Notes under the pieces: model-generated
What the model saw: the letters and a program-made list of their open reading frames with translations, nothing else
The model's database searches: none
What the model was told of the DNA's origin: nothing
Translations under genes and position numbers: made by a program
Shown: piece by piece, positions 1 through 8,127 of the stretch
Layout: each line of letters starts with the position of its first letter
How positions within the stretch are numbered: position 1 is the stretch's first letter
DNA from: Sphingomonas oleivorans
GTDB lineage: Bacteria > Pseudomonadota > Alphaproteobacteria > Sphingomonadales > Sphingomonadaceae
Assembly: GCF_003050615.1 (NCBI RefSeq)
Contig: NZ_NWBU01000018.1
Coordinates: forward strand, 62,001-126,000
DNA length: 64,000 bases
Direction: 5' to 3'

Positions 1-1
1 C

Positions 2-607
2 CATCGCCTGTGGCAGCTGCTGCTCAAGGGACATGGCGAGGTGCAGACGGCGGCGCTGCCGCGCGAGGCGGCGGAGATGGCGCTGCTGCGTATCGTCCAT
101 GCCAGCCAGATGCCCGATCCGGGCGAGCTGATCCGCCGGCTCCAGAGCGGCGAGCCGATGCCCGCCGCGCCCGCATCGCCGCCTCCATCTCCGGTCGCGC
201 CGGCGGAGGAACAGGCGCCGCTCCTCGCTCTGCCTACCGATTTTCCGGCGATGATCGATCTGCTCGATACGAACGGGAAGAAGCTATTGTCGCAGCAGCT
301 TCACGACTATGTCGGGCTGGTGCGCTATGCCCCGCCCGAGCTGGTGATCCGCCCGCAAAAGCCGATGTCGGGGGATTTCACGCGCGATCTCGCCGTCGCG
401 CTCAAGATGATCACGGGGGCGCAATGGGAGGTCTCGATCGGCGACGGGCCGGCCGAGCCCAGCCTGCTCGATCAGCAGAAGGCTGCGGAAATCGCGGCGC
501 GCGACGCTATATTGGCATCGCCCGTCGTGAAGGCGGCGTTCGAGGCCTTTCCGGAGGCCGAGCTGATCGACTACAGCCGGCCAGAAGCAAGGAGTGCCAC
601 GTCATGA
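2..607 (+). CDS. dnaX: DNA polymerase III subunit gamma/tau, C-terminal part (5' truncated by window edge)
   Basis: The open frame runs from the window edge without a start and ends in TGA, so about 201 codons of the 3' end are visible. Seen: an alpha-helical stretch (HRLWQLLLKGHGEVQ), a proline/alanine-rich linker, then a compact domain ending in an acidic tail. This matches the tau-specific C-terminal region of alphaproteobacterial DnaX, which tethers the clamp loader to polymerase and helicase. The AAA+ domain lies upstream, outside the window. The stop overlaps the next ATG (ATGA), and the usual dnaX-ybaB order supports the call. No slippery A-run is visible in the part present. Confidence 0.85.
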   Translation, partial: HRLWQLLLKGHGEVQTAALPREAAEMALLRIVHASQMPDPGELIRRLQSGEPMPAAPASPPPSPVAPAEEQAPLLALPTDFPAMIDLLDTNGKKLLSQQLHDYVGLVRYAPPELVIRPQKPMSGDFTRDLAVALKMITGAQWEVSIGDGPAEPSLLDQQKAAEIAARDAILASPVVKAAFEAFPEAELIDYSRPEARSATS

Positions 608-939
608 ACAGTATCGAGGACATGCTGAAGGCGGCGCAGGAAGCCGCGCAGAATATCCAGGCGCAGATGGCCGACGCGCAGGCCGGGCTCGACAAGATCG
701 AGGTCGAGGGGGCTGCCGGCGGCGGTCTGGTGAAGATCCGCGCCACCGCCAAGGGCCGCATCCTGGGCGTCGATATCGACGATTCGCTGCTCAACGTCTC
801 CGAAAAGCAGATGCTGGAGGATCTGATCGCCGCCGCCCTCAACGATGCGCGTACCAAGGCGGATGCGGCGGGCAATGCGGAAATGAGCAAGATGACGGCG
901 GGGCTGCCGCTGCCGCCGGGCTTCAAGTTGCCCTTCTGA
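604..939 (+). CDS. ybaB: YbaB/EbfC family nucleoid-associated protein
   Basis: 111 aa, starting at the ATG that overlaps the dnaX stop (ATGA). Seen: N-terminal helix MNSIEDMLKAAQEAAQNIQ, a glycine-rich turn (VEGAAGGGLVKI), a central beta sheet, and a C-terminal helix ending in a PLPPGFKLPF tail. Known of the family: a small dimeric protein that binds DNA with little sequence preference and is usually encoded between dnaX and recR. Here recR does not follow. The length is normal for the family. Translation is probably coupled to dnaX. Confidence 0.93.
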   Translation: MNSIEDMLKAAQEAAQNIQAQMADAQAGLDKIEVEGAAGGGLVKIRATAKGRILGVDIDDSLLNVSEKQMLEDLIAAALNDARTKADAAGNAEMSKMTAGLPLPPGFKLPF

Positions 940-951
940 GGCCTATCGTCG

Positions 952-1131
952 ATGGCCGAAGAATTTGTCAGGCATCGCCAGCCATGGAAATCGGATGAGG
1001 TGGCCAAGCTGCGCCGCCTCGCCGAAAAAGGCATGGCGCTGAAGGCCATAGCCAAGGCGCTGACGCGCAGCGAGGAATCGGTGAAGGATCGGGCGAAGAT
1101 CGACCGGATCAATATCGCCAAGCTGCGCTGA
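952..1131 (+). CDS. Small HTH-like protein (59 aa), function unknown
   Basis: Short frame starting at an ATG 12 bases after the ybaB stop. Seen: MAEEFVRHRQPWKSDEVAKL followed by a pattern with spaced L/A, a G turn and a second helix ending RSEESVKDRA, then a basic tail. The spacing of W, L, G and the second helix resembles Myb/SANT or homeodomain-like helix-turn-helix folds (inference). Codon use is like that of its neighbours, and it abuts the convergent mtgA with only 10 bases between. It probably shares the dnaX-ybaB transcript. No specific family could be named. Confidence 0.6.
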   Translation: MAEEFVRHRQPWKSDEVAKLRRLAEKGMALKAIAKALTRSEESVKDRAKIDRINIAKLR

Positions 1132-1141
1132 TCGTCCTGGC

Positions 1142-1876
1142 TTATCGCAGGCAGGCGTCCATCGCGCCCCGGCGGACGACGCCGATGCGGCTGGCGATGC
1201 TGTTGCCATAGCGGCGGGTGAAGCCCCTGGGCGCGACTGCGCCGCGTTTTTTCGGAAGCGGCAGGACGGCGGCGATGCGGGCGGCCTCGGTGGTCGAAAG
1301 CCGCGAGGCATCATGGTGGAAATAGCGCATCGCGCCGGCATTGGCGCCATAGGTGGCGATGCCCGTCTCGGCGATGTTGAGATAGACTTCCATGATCCGC
1401 TGCTTGGGCCAGATCGCCTCGATCAGCACGGTGAACCAGGCTTCCAGCCCCTTGCGGAAATAGCCGCCGCCCTGCCAGAGAAAGGCGTTCTTGGCGGTCT
1501 GCTGGCTGATCGTCGATCCGCCGCGGATGCGCTTGTTGCCCTTGGCGTTGCTCAGATAGGCATCGCGGATCGCGCCGAATTCGAAGCCGTTATGCGTGCA
1601 GAAATTCCAGTCCTCCGCGCCGATCGCGGCGCGCGCCATGTCGGGATCCATTTCCGACAGGCTCATCCAGTCCTTCGATATCTCCCGCCCGCCGGCGAGA
1701 TCGCCGATCATGGTGAAGGTGATGGGCGGCGGGACGAAGCGGTAGAGCAGAACCCATAGTGCCGAGCCCGCGACGAAGAAGATGATCGCGCGGCCGAAGA
1801 ACCAGCCGATGCGATAGGCGGGTGAGCGGCGGGTGCCTTTTTTCTTGCGGAGGGGTTTGTTGAGGGTGGTCGCCAT
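1142..1876 (-). CDS. mtgA: Monofunctional biosynthetic peptidoglycan transglycosylase
   Basis: 244 aa. Seen: a basic N-terminus, one membrane segment at about residues 24-46 (WFFGRAIIFFVAGSALWVLL), then a GT51 domain with the catalytic-glutamate region (GAEDWNFCTHNGF) and the conserved GGSTISQQTAKN and EVYLNIAETG motifs. No transpeptidase domain follows, which separates MtgA from class A PBPs. Known role: polymerises lipid II into glycan strands at the outer face of the inner membrane. It is convergent with the small 59-codon gene and downstream of rpoH on the same strand. Confidence 0.95.
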   Translation of the reverse strand: MATTLNKPLRKKKGTRRSPAYRIGWFFGRAIIFFVAGSALWVLLYRFVPPPITFTMIGDLAGGREISKDWMSLSEMDPDMARAAIGAEDWNFCTHNGFEFGAIRDAYLSNAKGNKRIRGGSTISQQTAKNAFLWQGGGYFRKGLEAWFTVLIEAIWPKQRIMEVYLNIAETGIATYGANAGAMRYFHHDASRLSTTEAARIAAVLPLPKKRGAVAPRGFTRRYGNSIASRIGVVRRGAMDACLR

Positions 1877-1974
1877 GATCGGCTTGGATAGCCGGGCTTT
1901 TTCGCGCCGTCATCCCTCGGCGGAATGATCTTTGCTTCCGGCCGTTGGGGCGGCTTCCATTCGCGCCGAACAAG

Positions 1975-2006
1975 CTCGTCATTCCCGCGTGGGCGGAAAT
2001 GACGAG
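1975..2006. repeat. Palindromic intergenic element between rpoH and mtgA
   Basis: CTCGTCATTCCCGC and its near-perfect inverted copy GCGGAAATGACGAG flank a four-base loop, giving a 14-bp stem with one mismatch. The CGTCATTCCCGC family of hairpins is common between proteobacterial genes. There is no U-tract, so it may be a REP-like element or a weak terminator for rpoH. A partial degenerate relative lies near 1905-1928. Confidence 0.6.
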
Positions 2007-2031
2007 GGGATGACGGATCGTTCCGTTCGGC

Positions 2032-2946
2032 TCAGGTCAGCGAGGGGAGCAGCCGCTTCTCGCCCGCGATGCGCATCATCGCCTTTTGCAGCTTGTCGAA
2101 GGCGCGGACCTCGATCTGGCGGACGCGCTCGCGCGACACGCCATAGACCTGGCTCAACTCCTCGAGCGTCTTGGGATCCTCCGCCAGGCGGCGCTCGGCG
2201 AGGATATGCTTCTCGCGATCGTTGAGCGCGTTCATCGCCTCCAGCAGCATGCCGTGGCGCACGTCGCGCTCCTCCGATTCGGCGAGGCGCTCGTCCTGCA
2301 GCGGATCGGTATCGACCAGCCAGTCCTGCCACTGGCCCTCGCCATCCTCGCGCACCGCGACGTTGAGCGAGGTATCGCCCCCCATCGCCATGCGGCGGTT
2401 CATGGTGGTCACTTCCTCCTCGCTCACGCCGAGGTCGGTCGCGATCTTCTTGAGGTCCTCGGGACGCAGGTCGCCATCCTCGAACGCGTCGAGCTTGGAT
2501 TTCATCCGCCGCAGGTTGAAGAACAGCTTCTTCTGCGCGGCGGTGGTGCCCATCTTCACCAGGCTCCACGAACGCAGAATATATTCCTGGATCGAGGCGC
2601 GGATCCACCACATCGCATAGGTGGCGAGGCGGAAGCCGCGATCGGGCTCGAATTTCTTCACGCCCTGCATCAGGCCGATATTGCCTTCGGAGATGAGCTC
2701 CGACGTGGGCAGGCCATAGCCGCGATAGCCCATCGCGATCTTCGCCACGAGGCGCAGATGCGAGGTGACCAGGCGCGCCGCCGCATCAGGATCCTGATGT
2801 TCCTGAAAGCGCTTCGCCAGCATATATTCCTCCTCCGGTGTCAGGAGGGGGAACTTCCGGATCTCGGCGAGATAGCGGTTGAGACCCTGCTCGCCGCCGA
2901 GTGCGGGAACCGTCGCCGGGACGTTCTTGCCGCTTGCCATGATCAT
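2032..2946 (-). CDS. rpoH: RNA polymerase sigma-32 factor (heat shock)
   Basis: 304 aa. Seen: region 1.2 (LNRYLAEIRKFPLLTPEEE), the region 2 core (TSHLRLVAKIAMGYRGYGLP, then FATYAMWWI-like FRLATYAMWWIRASIQEYI), the RpoH box area (AAQKKLFFNLRR), and region 4.2 helix-turn-helix near the end (GVSRERVRQIEVRAFDKLQ). Known role: directs transcription of chaperone and protease genes on heat or protein stress. Two candidate starts, ATG at 2946 and at 2940, are in frame. A GGGAG ribosome site just upstream does not separate them clearly. Sphingomonads often carry more than one RpoH; which paralogue this is cannot be told. Confidence 0.95.
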   Translation of the reverse strand: MIMASGKNVPATVPALGGEQGLNRYLAEIRKFPLLTPEEEYMLAKRFQEHQDPDAAARLVTSHLRLVAKIAMGYRGYGLPTSELISEGNIGLMQGVKKFEPDRGFRLATYAMWWIRASIQEYILRSWSLVKMGTTAAQKKLFFNLRRMKSKLDAFEDGDLRPEDLKKIATDLGVSEEEVTTMNRRMAMGGDTSLNVAVREDGEGQWQDWLVDTDPLQDERLAESEERDVRHGMLLEAMNALNDREKHILAERRLAEDPKTLEELSQVYGVSRERVRQIEVRAFDKLQKAMMRIAGEKRLLPSLT

Positions 2947-3007
2947 ATACTCCCTGGTCAGAAGACCTTTGATACGGACCCGAATCTTTCCGTAGTCCAG
3001 TCGTCAT

Positions 3008-3967
3008 TCATACTATCGTAATTTCGGTTAACAGTTGCTGCATATCTGCCGGAATCTTGCTATCGAACGCTAAAGCGTGGCTTGTCACCGGATGGACAAA
3101 GCCGAGATGCGCCGCATGAAGGGCCTGCCGGCGGAAATCCAAACGGCCCAGCCGCTCGCGATGTTCCTTGGACGGGCGCGAATAGACCGGATCGCCGAGC
3201 AGCGGATGGCCGAGCGAGGCCATGTGCACGCGCACCTGATGCGTCCGCCCCGTTTCCAGGCGGCATTCGATCAGCGCCGCATGATCGAGAGGCTCCAGCG
3301 TGCGATAATGGGTGACGGCGCGCTTGCCGCGGCCTTCCTCGACGATCGCCATCTTCTGCCGGTTCGTGCTCGATCGGCCAAGCGGCGCATCGACCGTGCC
3401 CGAGGCCGGGCGCGGCCGGCCGGAGACGATCGCCAGATAGCGGCGCTCGATGCTGTGCCGGGCGAATTGCGCGGCGAGGCCGACATGCGCGGGATCGGTC
3501 TTGGCTGCGACCATCAGCCCCGACGTGTCCTTGTCGATGCGATGGACGATGCCCGGCCGCTCGACCCCGCCAATGCCCGAGAGCGAGCCCGCGCAATGGT
3601 GCAGCAGCGCATTGACCAGCGTTCCGTCCGCATTGCCCGCGGCGGGATGGACGACCAGCCCGGCGGGCTTGTCGACCACGATCAGATGCTCATCCTCATA
3701 AACGACGGTGAGCGGGATTTCCTGCGCCACATTATGCGCCGGCGCCGGGTTCGGGATCGTAACGTCGAAGGCGCTGCCGGGCGCCACCTTCACCGCCGGA
3801 TCGCGCACCACGCCGCCCGTATCGGTGATGACATTGCCGGAGGAGATGAGCGCCTTCAGCCGTTCGCGCGAAAGCGTGGGAAGCGCGCAGGCCAGCGCGC
3901 GGTCCAGGCGCCAGCCGGCCGCTTCCTGCGGTACTACCGCTCTTTGTATCGACACCCCCACGTCCAT
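3008..3967 (-). CDS. rluD: RluA-family 23S rRNA pseudouridine synthase (RluD-like)
   Basis: 319 aa. Seen: an N-terminal S4-like RNA-binding domain (residues about 15-75, LDRALACALPTLSRERLKAL), then the RluA catalytic domain with VDKPAGLVVHP and the signature HRIDKDTSGLMV carrying the catalytic Asp, followed by GRTHQVRVHMA. Length and the S4 domain favour RluD, which modifies helix 69 of 23S rRNA. The start lies only 11 bases from the divergent peptidase gene, so its promoter must lie inside that neighbour. A TTGATA / TATCGC pair sits 6 bases before the ATG, suggesting little or no leader (inference). Confidence 0.9.
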   Translation of the reverse strand: MDVGVSIQRAVVPQEAAGWRLDRALACALPTLSRERLKALISSGNVITDTGGVVRDPAVKVAPGSAFDVTIPNPAPAHNVAQEIPLTVVYEDEHLIVVDKPAGLVVHPAAGNADGTLVNALLHHCAGSLSGIGGVERPGIVHRIDKDTSGLMVAAKTDPAHVGLAAQFARHSIERRYLAIVSGRPRPASGTVDAPLGRSSTNRQKMAIVEEGRGKRAVTHYRTLEPLDHAALIECRLETGRTHQVRVHMASLGHPLLGDPVYSRPSKEHRERLGRLDFRRQALHAAHLGFVHPVTSHALAFDSKIPADMQQLLTEITIV

Positions 3968-3978
3968 GTCCTAGCGAT

Positions 3979-4386
3979 ATGGGAATGGCCGTCCGGATAT
4001 CAAGCAGCCTGCTCGGGCAAATAGTGGACGAGGCACGGGAAAATCCGGCGCGCGAGGTATGCGGCCTGTTGTTCGGCCGATGCGACCGGATCGAGGCGGC
4101 GGCGTCCGCCGCCAATGTCGCCGCCCATCCCGCCGACAGTTTCGAGATCGATCCGCAGGCGCTGTTCGCGGCGATCCGCGCGGAGCGGGGCGGGGGGCCG
4201 CGCCTGATCGGCCATTACCATTCCCATCCGAATGGCAGCGCCCGCCCGTCCGCGCGCGACGCAGCGGCAGCGGAGCCCGGCCGCTACTGGCTGATCGTCG
4301 GCGGGGAGGAGGCGCTGCTATGGCGGGCGGAGGCGGACGGGGCAGGCGGCATAAGCTTCCGGCCGATGGCGCTGCGGCCGGAATAG
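3979..4386 (+). CDS. M67 (JAMM/MPN) family metallopeptidase
   Basis: 135 aa, possibly starting two codons later at 3985. Seen: an N-terminal Glu in the REVCGLLFG motif and the zinc site GHYHSHPNGSARPSARD, i.e. the full JAMM signature E...HxHP...SxxD. Bacterial members remove ubiquitin-like or sulfur-carrier proteins, or cut cysteine adducts (known, family level). No sulfur-carrier or ThiF-like gene is adjacent, so the substrate is not indicated. It is divergent from rluD with an 11-base gap. Confidence 0.85.
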   Translation: MGMAVRISSSLLGQIVDEARENPAREVCGLLFGRCDRIEAAASAANVAAHPADSFEIDPQALFAAIRAERGGGPRLIGHYHSHPNGSARPSARDAAAAEPGRYWLIVGGEEALLWRAEADGAGGISFRPMALRPE

Positions 4387-4533
4387 GGTTTTCGTCGCGG
4401 GGCGAGAGAGGGTCGATGGGACAGGTCGGCCCGGATGTGCGTCGAAGGGGATAAGGGCGGTTGCGCTCGGCTTCGCGGATCGTCAGAAGGGCCGCCCTTT
4501 CCGACCCTATATGCCTTCCGAGGATCGCCCAAT

Positions 4534-5166
4534 ATGACCGACATGTCGGTGGAGTTCGCCAGCCTGCTCTGTTCGCGCCTGTGTCATGACCTGCTGAGCC
4601 CGGTCGGCGCGATCAGCAACGGGATCGAGCTTCTGACCGATGAGGACGATCCCGCCATGCGCGAGCGCGTGCTGGAGCTGCTGGCGGAAAGCGTGCGCGT
4701 CTCGACCGCCAAGCTCAAATTCTTCCGGCTCGCATTCGGCGCGGCGAGCGGCTTCGACGAGGCGGTGCCCGCGCGCGATGCCGAGGAGGCGATTCAGGGG
4801 CTGTTCGGCGGAGATGACCGTATCCAGCTCGGCTGGATGGTGGCCGAACCGACGCTCCCCAAGGGCCAGCTCAAGATATTGCTCAACCTTGCGCTGATCG
4901 CCGGCGACGCGCTGGTGCGCGGCGGGCGGCTCGATATCGGCGCGGAAGGCGGCGAGGTCGTCGTCCGCGCGGAAGGGCCGCGCCTGGCCTTCGCGCCCGA
5001 GCTGCGCCAGGCGCTGCTGGGCGAGATGGGGGAGGCGGAACTCTCCCCGCGCACGGCGGCGGCATGGCTGGTCCATAATCTGGCCGCCGGGCAGGGAGGC
5101 AGCGTCATTGTCTCGGACGGCGAACCGGGCGTGCTGTTGCTGGGCGCCGCGCTTCCCCGATCCTGA
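4534..5166 (+). CDS. chpT: Histidine phosphotransferase ChpT
   Basis: 210 aa from ATG 4534, preceded by GAGGA. An upstream in-frame GTG at 4435 gives an implausible leader. Seen: the DHp-like helix with the phospho-accepting histidine at residue 18 (LCSRLCHDLLSPVGAISNG), then a degenerate ATPase-like domain without nucleotide-binding boxes. Known role: relays phosphate from the CckA hybrid kinase to CtrA and CpdR in alphaproteobacteria, controlling cell cycle and motility. It sits 77 bases upstream of cheA, linking the CtrA pathway to a chemotaxis-type cluster. divL lies 36 kb further on in the same window. Confidence 0.9.
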   Translation: MTDMSVEFASLLCSRLCHDLLSPVGAISNGIELLTDEDDPAMRERVLELLAESVRVSTAKLKFFRLAFGAASGFDEAVPARDAEEAIQGLFGGDDRIQLGWMVAEPTLPKGQLKILLNLALIAGDALVRGGRLDIGAEGGEVVVRAEGPRLAFAPELRQALLGEMGEAELSPRTAAAWLVHNLAAGQGGSVIVSDGEPGVLLLGAALPRS

Positions 5167-5178
5167 GTTGCGGGGCGA

Positions 5179-5197
5179 GGTAAACCAAGCCTTTACC
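5179..5197 (+). promoter_or_regulatory. Candidate operator upstream of cheA (GGTAAA-N7-TTTACC)
   Basis: Perfect inverted repeat of six bases with a seven-base spacer in the short chpT-cheA gap. The geometry resembles the CtrA box (TTAA-N7-TTAA), but the half-sites differ. Seen as a repeat only; binding by CtrA or another regulator is inference. Confidence 0.3.
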
Positions 5198-5243
5198 CTT
5201 GGCGTGCGATCGCGGCTCCGTACCGGAAGCGGAATGGGGCCCG

Positions 5244-7610
5244 ATGGACGACCTGCTGGGTGAATTCATTGCCGAGACGCGCGAGACGCTCGATGCGCTG
5301 GCGGGCGAGGTCGTCGCCTGGGAAGCCGCACCCGAAGACCGTGCCCGGCTCGATGCCATTTTCCGGTTCGTCCATACGGTGAAGGGAAGTTGCGGCTTCC
5401 TCGATCTCCCCCGGCTCGAACGGCTGAGCCATGCCGCGGAAGATGCGCTCGCCGATGTGCGCGCGGATCGCCGCAAGCCCGATGCCGCGCTGGTGAGCGC
5501 GGTGCTCGCGGTGATCGATCGGATCGGCGAGCTGACCGACGCGATCGAAACCGGCGAATCGCTGTCCGACGGCGAGGATGCGATGCTGATCGCGGCGCTC
5601 GCCCCGGGGGCTGGCGATGCGCGCGCCGTAACGCTCGCGGCCTCCTCGCCCAGCGCCGGGCCGCGCGCCGTTTCGCGCAGCATCCGCCTGCCCGTGGAAC
5701 TGCTCGATCGGATGATGGCCGGCGTTTCGGACATGGTGCTCGCGCGCAACGAACTGGCCCGCAGCCTGCGCGACGGAGAGGGCGGAGATGGCGGGCTGGG
5801 CATAGAGGCGGCGTTCGAGCGGCTGTCCCAGTGCATCGGCGAGATGCGCGACGCGATCAGCCGCACGCGCATGGCGCGGATCGACACGCTCTTTTCCGCC
5901 CTGCCGCGTCTGGTGCGCGATCTTTCCGCCGATCTGGGCAAGCTCGTCTGCCTGGAGGTGGAGGGCGGCGATGTGGAGCTCGATCGCGAGATGATCGAGA
6001 TGATCCGCGATCCCTTGACCCATATCGTCCGCAACGCGATCGACCATGGCATAGAAAGCCCGGAGGAGCGCAAGCGCGCCGGAAAACCGCCTGTTGGCCG
6101 GCTGCGCATCTCCGCGCGCCAGGCGGGCAACCAGATATTGATCGACGCGATCGACGACGGGCGCGGTATCGATGGCGACCGGCTGGTGCAGAAGGCGATC
6201 GACGCGGGGCTTGTCGGCGCCGATCAGGCCGCTTCGATGAGCTGGTCGCGCAAGCTGGACCTGATCTTCACCGCCGGCCTTTCCACCGCGCGCGAGGTGA
6301 GCGCCATTTCCGGGCGCGGCGTGGGCATGGACGTGGTGCGCGCCAATGTCGAGCGGATCGGCGGACTGGTGGATGTGGACAGCCGCCCGGGCGCCGGCCT
6401 GCGCCTCACGCTGCGCGTGCCGCTCACGCTCACCATCATCCCCGCGCTCACCATCAGCCTGGCTGAGACATATTTCGCCATTCCCCGCTCCGCGATCGAG
6501 GAGATTGTCCGGCGCGGCGGGCGCGCGGTGCGGATCGACCGGATGGGCGGCGGGCTGGTCGCCAGCATCCGGGGCGAGCGGCTGCCGCTGGTCGATCTCG
6601 GCGCGGTGCTGGCGGGCGAGCCCGGCCGGGCGGACGAACGGGCGATATTGGTGGTGCTGAAGGCGGGCGGGGGCGAGCGCTATGTGCTCGGCGTCGACGC
6701 CGTCCATGATCATGAGGAACTGGTGGTCAAGCCGGCCGCGCCGGGCGTGATGGCGGCGGGCATCTATGCCGGCGCGACCCTGCCCGACAACAGTCGGCCG
6801 ATGCTGTTGCTCGACGTGTCCGGCATTGCCGACGCGGCGGGCGTCGCGGCGGGCGAGGAGGCGGCCGATGCGCCGGCGGAGGTGGACGCTGCCGAGGAGG
6901 AGCTGCTGCCCGCGCTGCTGTTCCGCGATCTGGACTGCGTCGAGCGGGCGATCGGCCTCGCGCTGGTCGAGCGGATCGAGGATGTGCCCGCCGCCGCCGC
7001 GAGCCGATCCGCCGGTCGGATGCGGCTGGCGCATGACGGGCGCATCCTGCCGCTGTTCGGCTGCGGCGCGCCGCTACCGCCGGACTGCATCCGCATCCTG
7101 CGCATGAATGACGGCACCACCCAGCTCGCTTATGCGATCGACAGCGTGATCGACATCGTCTCGATCGGCAGCGCACAGGGGATGGCAGCCGAGCCCGGTC
7201 CGATCGCGGGCGTGGCGCTGGTCGAAGGACGGCCGGTGGAGCTGCTCGACCCTTATTGGCTGTTCGCGGAAGGCGTGGCGCAGGCGGTATCGCGCGAGAC
7301 GGGGCCGCTCTGCCTGATCGTCGATGCCTCCGACCCCTGGACGCGGCAGGTGCTGGGGCCGCTCGTCTCCGCCGCCGGCTATCGCGTGGCGTTCCAGGGT
7401 GATGAGGGCGGCGCCGAGGCCGATGTCGTGATCGCGACGGGCAGCGCGCCTCCGCCGCTCGGGCTGGCCGTGCCCGTCGTGCGCATCCGTTCCGAGGTGC
7501 AGGGACGCGGCGAGGATGATGACAGCATCTATCGCTACGACCGCACCGGCCTGCTCGATGCGCTCCGCTACCGGATCGAGGCGCGCCGCGCATCGGGCAG
7601 GAGATATTGA
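5244..7610 (+). CDS. cheA: Chemotaxis histidine kinase CheA with extra CheW-like region and degenerate receiver
   Basis: 788 aa from ATG 5244; an earlier start at 5199 adds 15 unconserved residues. Seen in order: the HPt domain with His44 (FVHTVKGSCGFL), a dimerisation region, the ATPase with N-box HIVRNAIDHGIES, G1 DDGRGID and G2 SGRGVGMDVV, a CheW-like P5 domain from about 392, a second CheW-like segment at about 551-675, and a C-terminal stretch from about 689 that starts like a receiver (LCLIVDASDPWTRQVLGPLV) but lacks the phospho-accepting Asp. No P2 domain is obvious. Role: the central kinase of a Che pathway, passing phosphate to CheY and CheB. It is followed directly by cheW, whose start overlaps its stop. 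Confidence 0.93.
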   Translation: MDDLLGEFIAETRETLDALAGEVVAWEAAPEDRARLDAIFRFVHTVKGSCGFLDLPRLERLSHAAEDALADVRADRRKPDAALVSAVLAVIDRIGELTDAIETGESLSDGEDAMLIAALAPGAGDARAVTLAASSPSAGPRAVSRSIRLPVELLDRMMAGVSDMVLARNELARSLRDGEGGDGGLGIEAAFERLSQCIGEMRDAISRTRMARIDTLFSALPRLVRDLSADLGKLVCLEVEGGDVELDREMIEMIRDPLTHIVRNAIDHGIESPEERKRAGKPPVGRLRISARQAGNQILIDAIDDGRGIDGDRLVQKAIDAGLVGADQAASMSWSRKLDLIFTAGLSTAREVSAISGRGVGMDVVRANVERIGGLVDVDSRPGAGLRLTLRVPLTLTIIPALTISLAETYFAIPRSAIEEIVRRGGRAVRIDRMGGGLVASIRGERLPLVDLGAVLAGEPGRADERAILVVLKAGGGERYVLGVDAVHDHEELVVKPAAPGVMAAGIYAGATLPDNSRPMLLLDVSGIADAAGVAAGEEAADAPAEVDAAEEELLPALLFRDLDCVERAIGLALVERIEDVPAAAASRSAGRMRLAHDGRILPLFGCGAPLPPDCIRILRMNDGTTQLAYAIDSVIDIVSIGSAQGMAAEPGPIAGVALVEGRPVELLDPYWLFAEGVAQAVSRETGPLCLIVDASDPWTRQVLGPLVSAAGYRVAFQGDEGGAEADVVIATGSAPPPLGLAVPVVRIRSEVQGRGEDDDSIYRYDRTGLLDALRYRIEARRASGRRY

Positions 7611-8041
7611 TGGAAACGCTGTTCCTGATCGCCAGCATCGCCGGCCAGCGGGTCGCCTTGCCTGCCTATCATGTCGAATCGGTCGTGGAGATGGAATCGG
7701 TCACGCCCGTGCCGCTGGTCGTGCCGCATATTGCCGGCCTGTTCGCGCTGCGCAGCCGGGTGCTGACCGTGATCGACAGCCTTGCCGCGCTGGGGCTCGG
7801 CCGCACGCCGATCGGCGGGTTGATGCAGGCGGTGATCGTCGGCTGCGACGGCCATCCCTATGCGCTGCTGGTGGAAAGCGTGGAGGATGTGGTGAGGGCG
7901 CCGCGGCCGCAGCCGCCCTGTGCGGTGCTGTCGCCCGAATGGGCGCGCGCCGCGCGCGGCATGATCGAGCATGAGGGCGAACCGCTGCTGCTGATCGATC
8001 CGGCGGCGCTGGTCGCGGGGCCGCCGGCGATCGCCGCCTGA
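7610..8041 (+). CDS. cheW: CheW coupling protein
   Basis: 143 aa. The ATG at 7610 shares its first base with the last base of the cheA TGA and has GGAG six bases upstream. A TTG at 7607 is less likely. Seen: a single CheW domain with alternating beta strands (FLIASIAGQRVALPAYHVES, then VVPHIAGLFALRSRVLTVID). Known role: bridges receptors to CheA. No receptor gene is present in the window, so inputs must be encoded elsewhere. Confidence 0.92.
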   Translation: METLFLIASIAGQRVALPAYHVESVVEMESVTPVPLVVPHIAGLFALRSRVLTVIDSLAALGLGRTPIGGLMQAVIVGCDGHPYALLVESVEDVVRAPRPQPPCAVLSPEWARAARGMIEHEGEPLLLIDPAALVAGPPAIAA

Positions 8042-8127
8042 GCGCAGAAAATCCCGCTCGTTAACGTGCTGATTACCCGCCGTCCCTATGCTGATCGTCT
8101 CCGGCGTAGCCTATTATGGGGCGTGTG

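Noticed and set aside
2-607. Programmed frameshift giving a short gamma form of DnaX
   Set aside because: No A-rich slippery run with a stem is present in the visible 3' part; the relevant region would lie upstream of the window.
4435-4533. GTG 4435 as the start of chpT
   Set aside because: The added 33 residues are unconserved in character and Gly/Arg/Pro-rich; ATG 4534 has a ribosome site and begins the phosphotransferase helix.
5193-7034. 613-codon open frame on the minus strand opposite cheA
   Set aside because: Composition is typical of an antisense shadow in GC-rich DNA (rich in H, R, A, D and Q with no domain), and the plus strand encodes a clear CheA.
8055-8080. CtrA box before cheY
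   Set aside because: TTAA and TTAC half-sites are present but the spacing and second half-site do not fit the consensus well enough to annotate.
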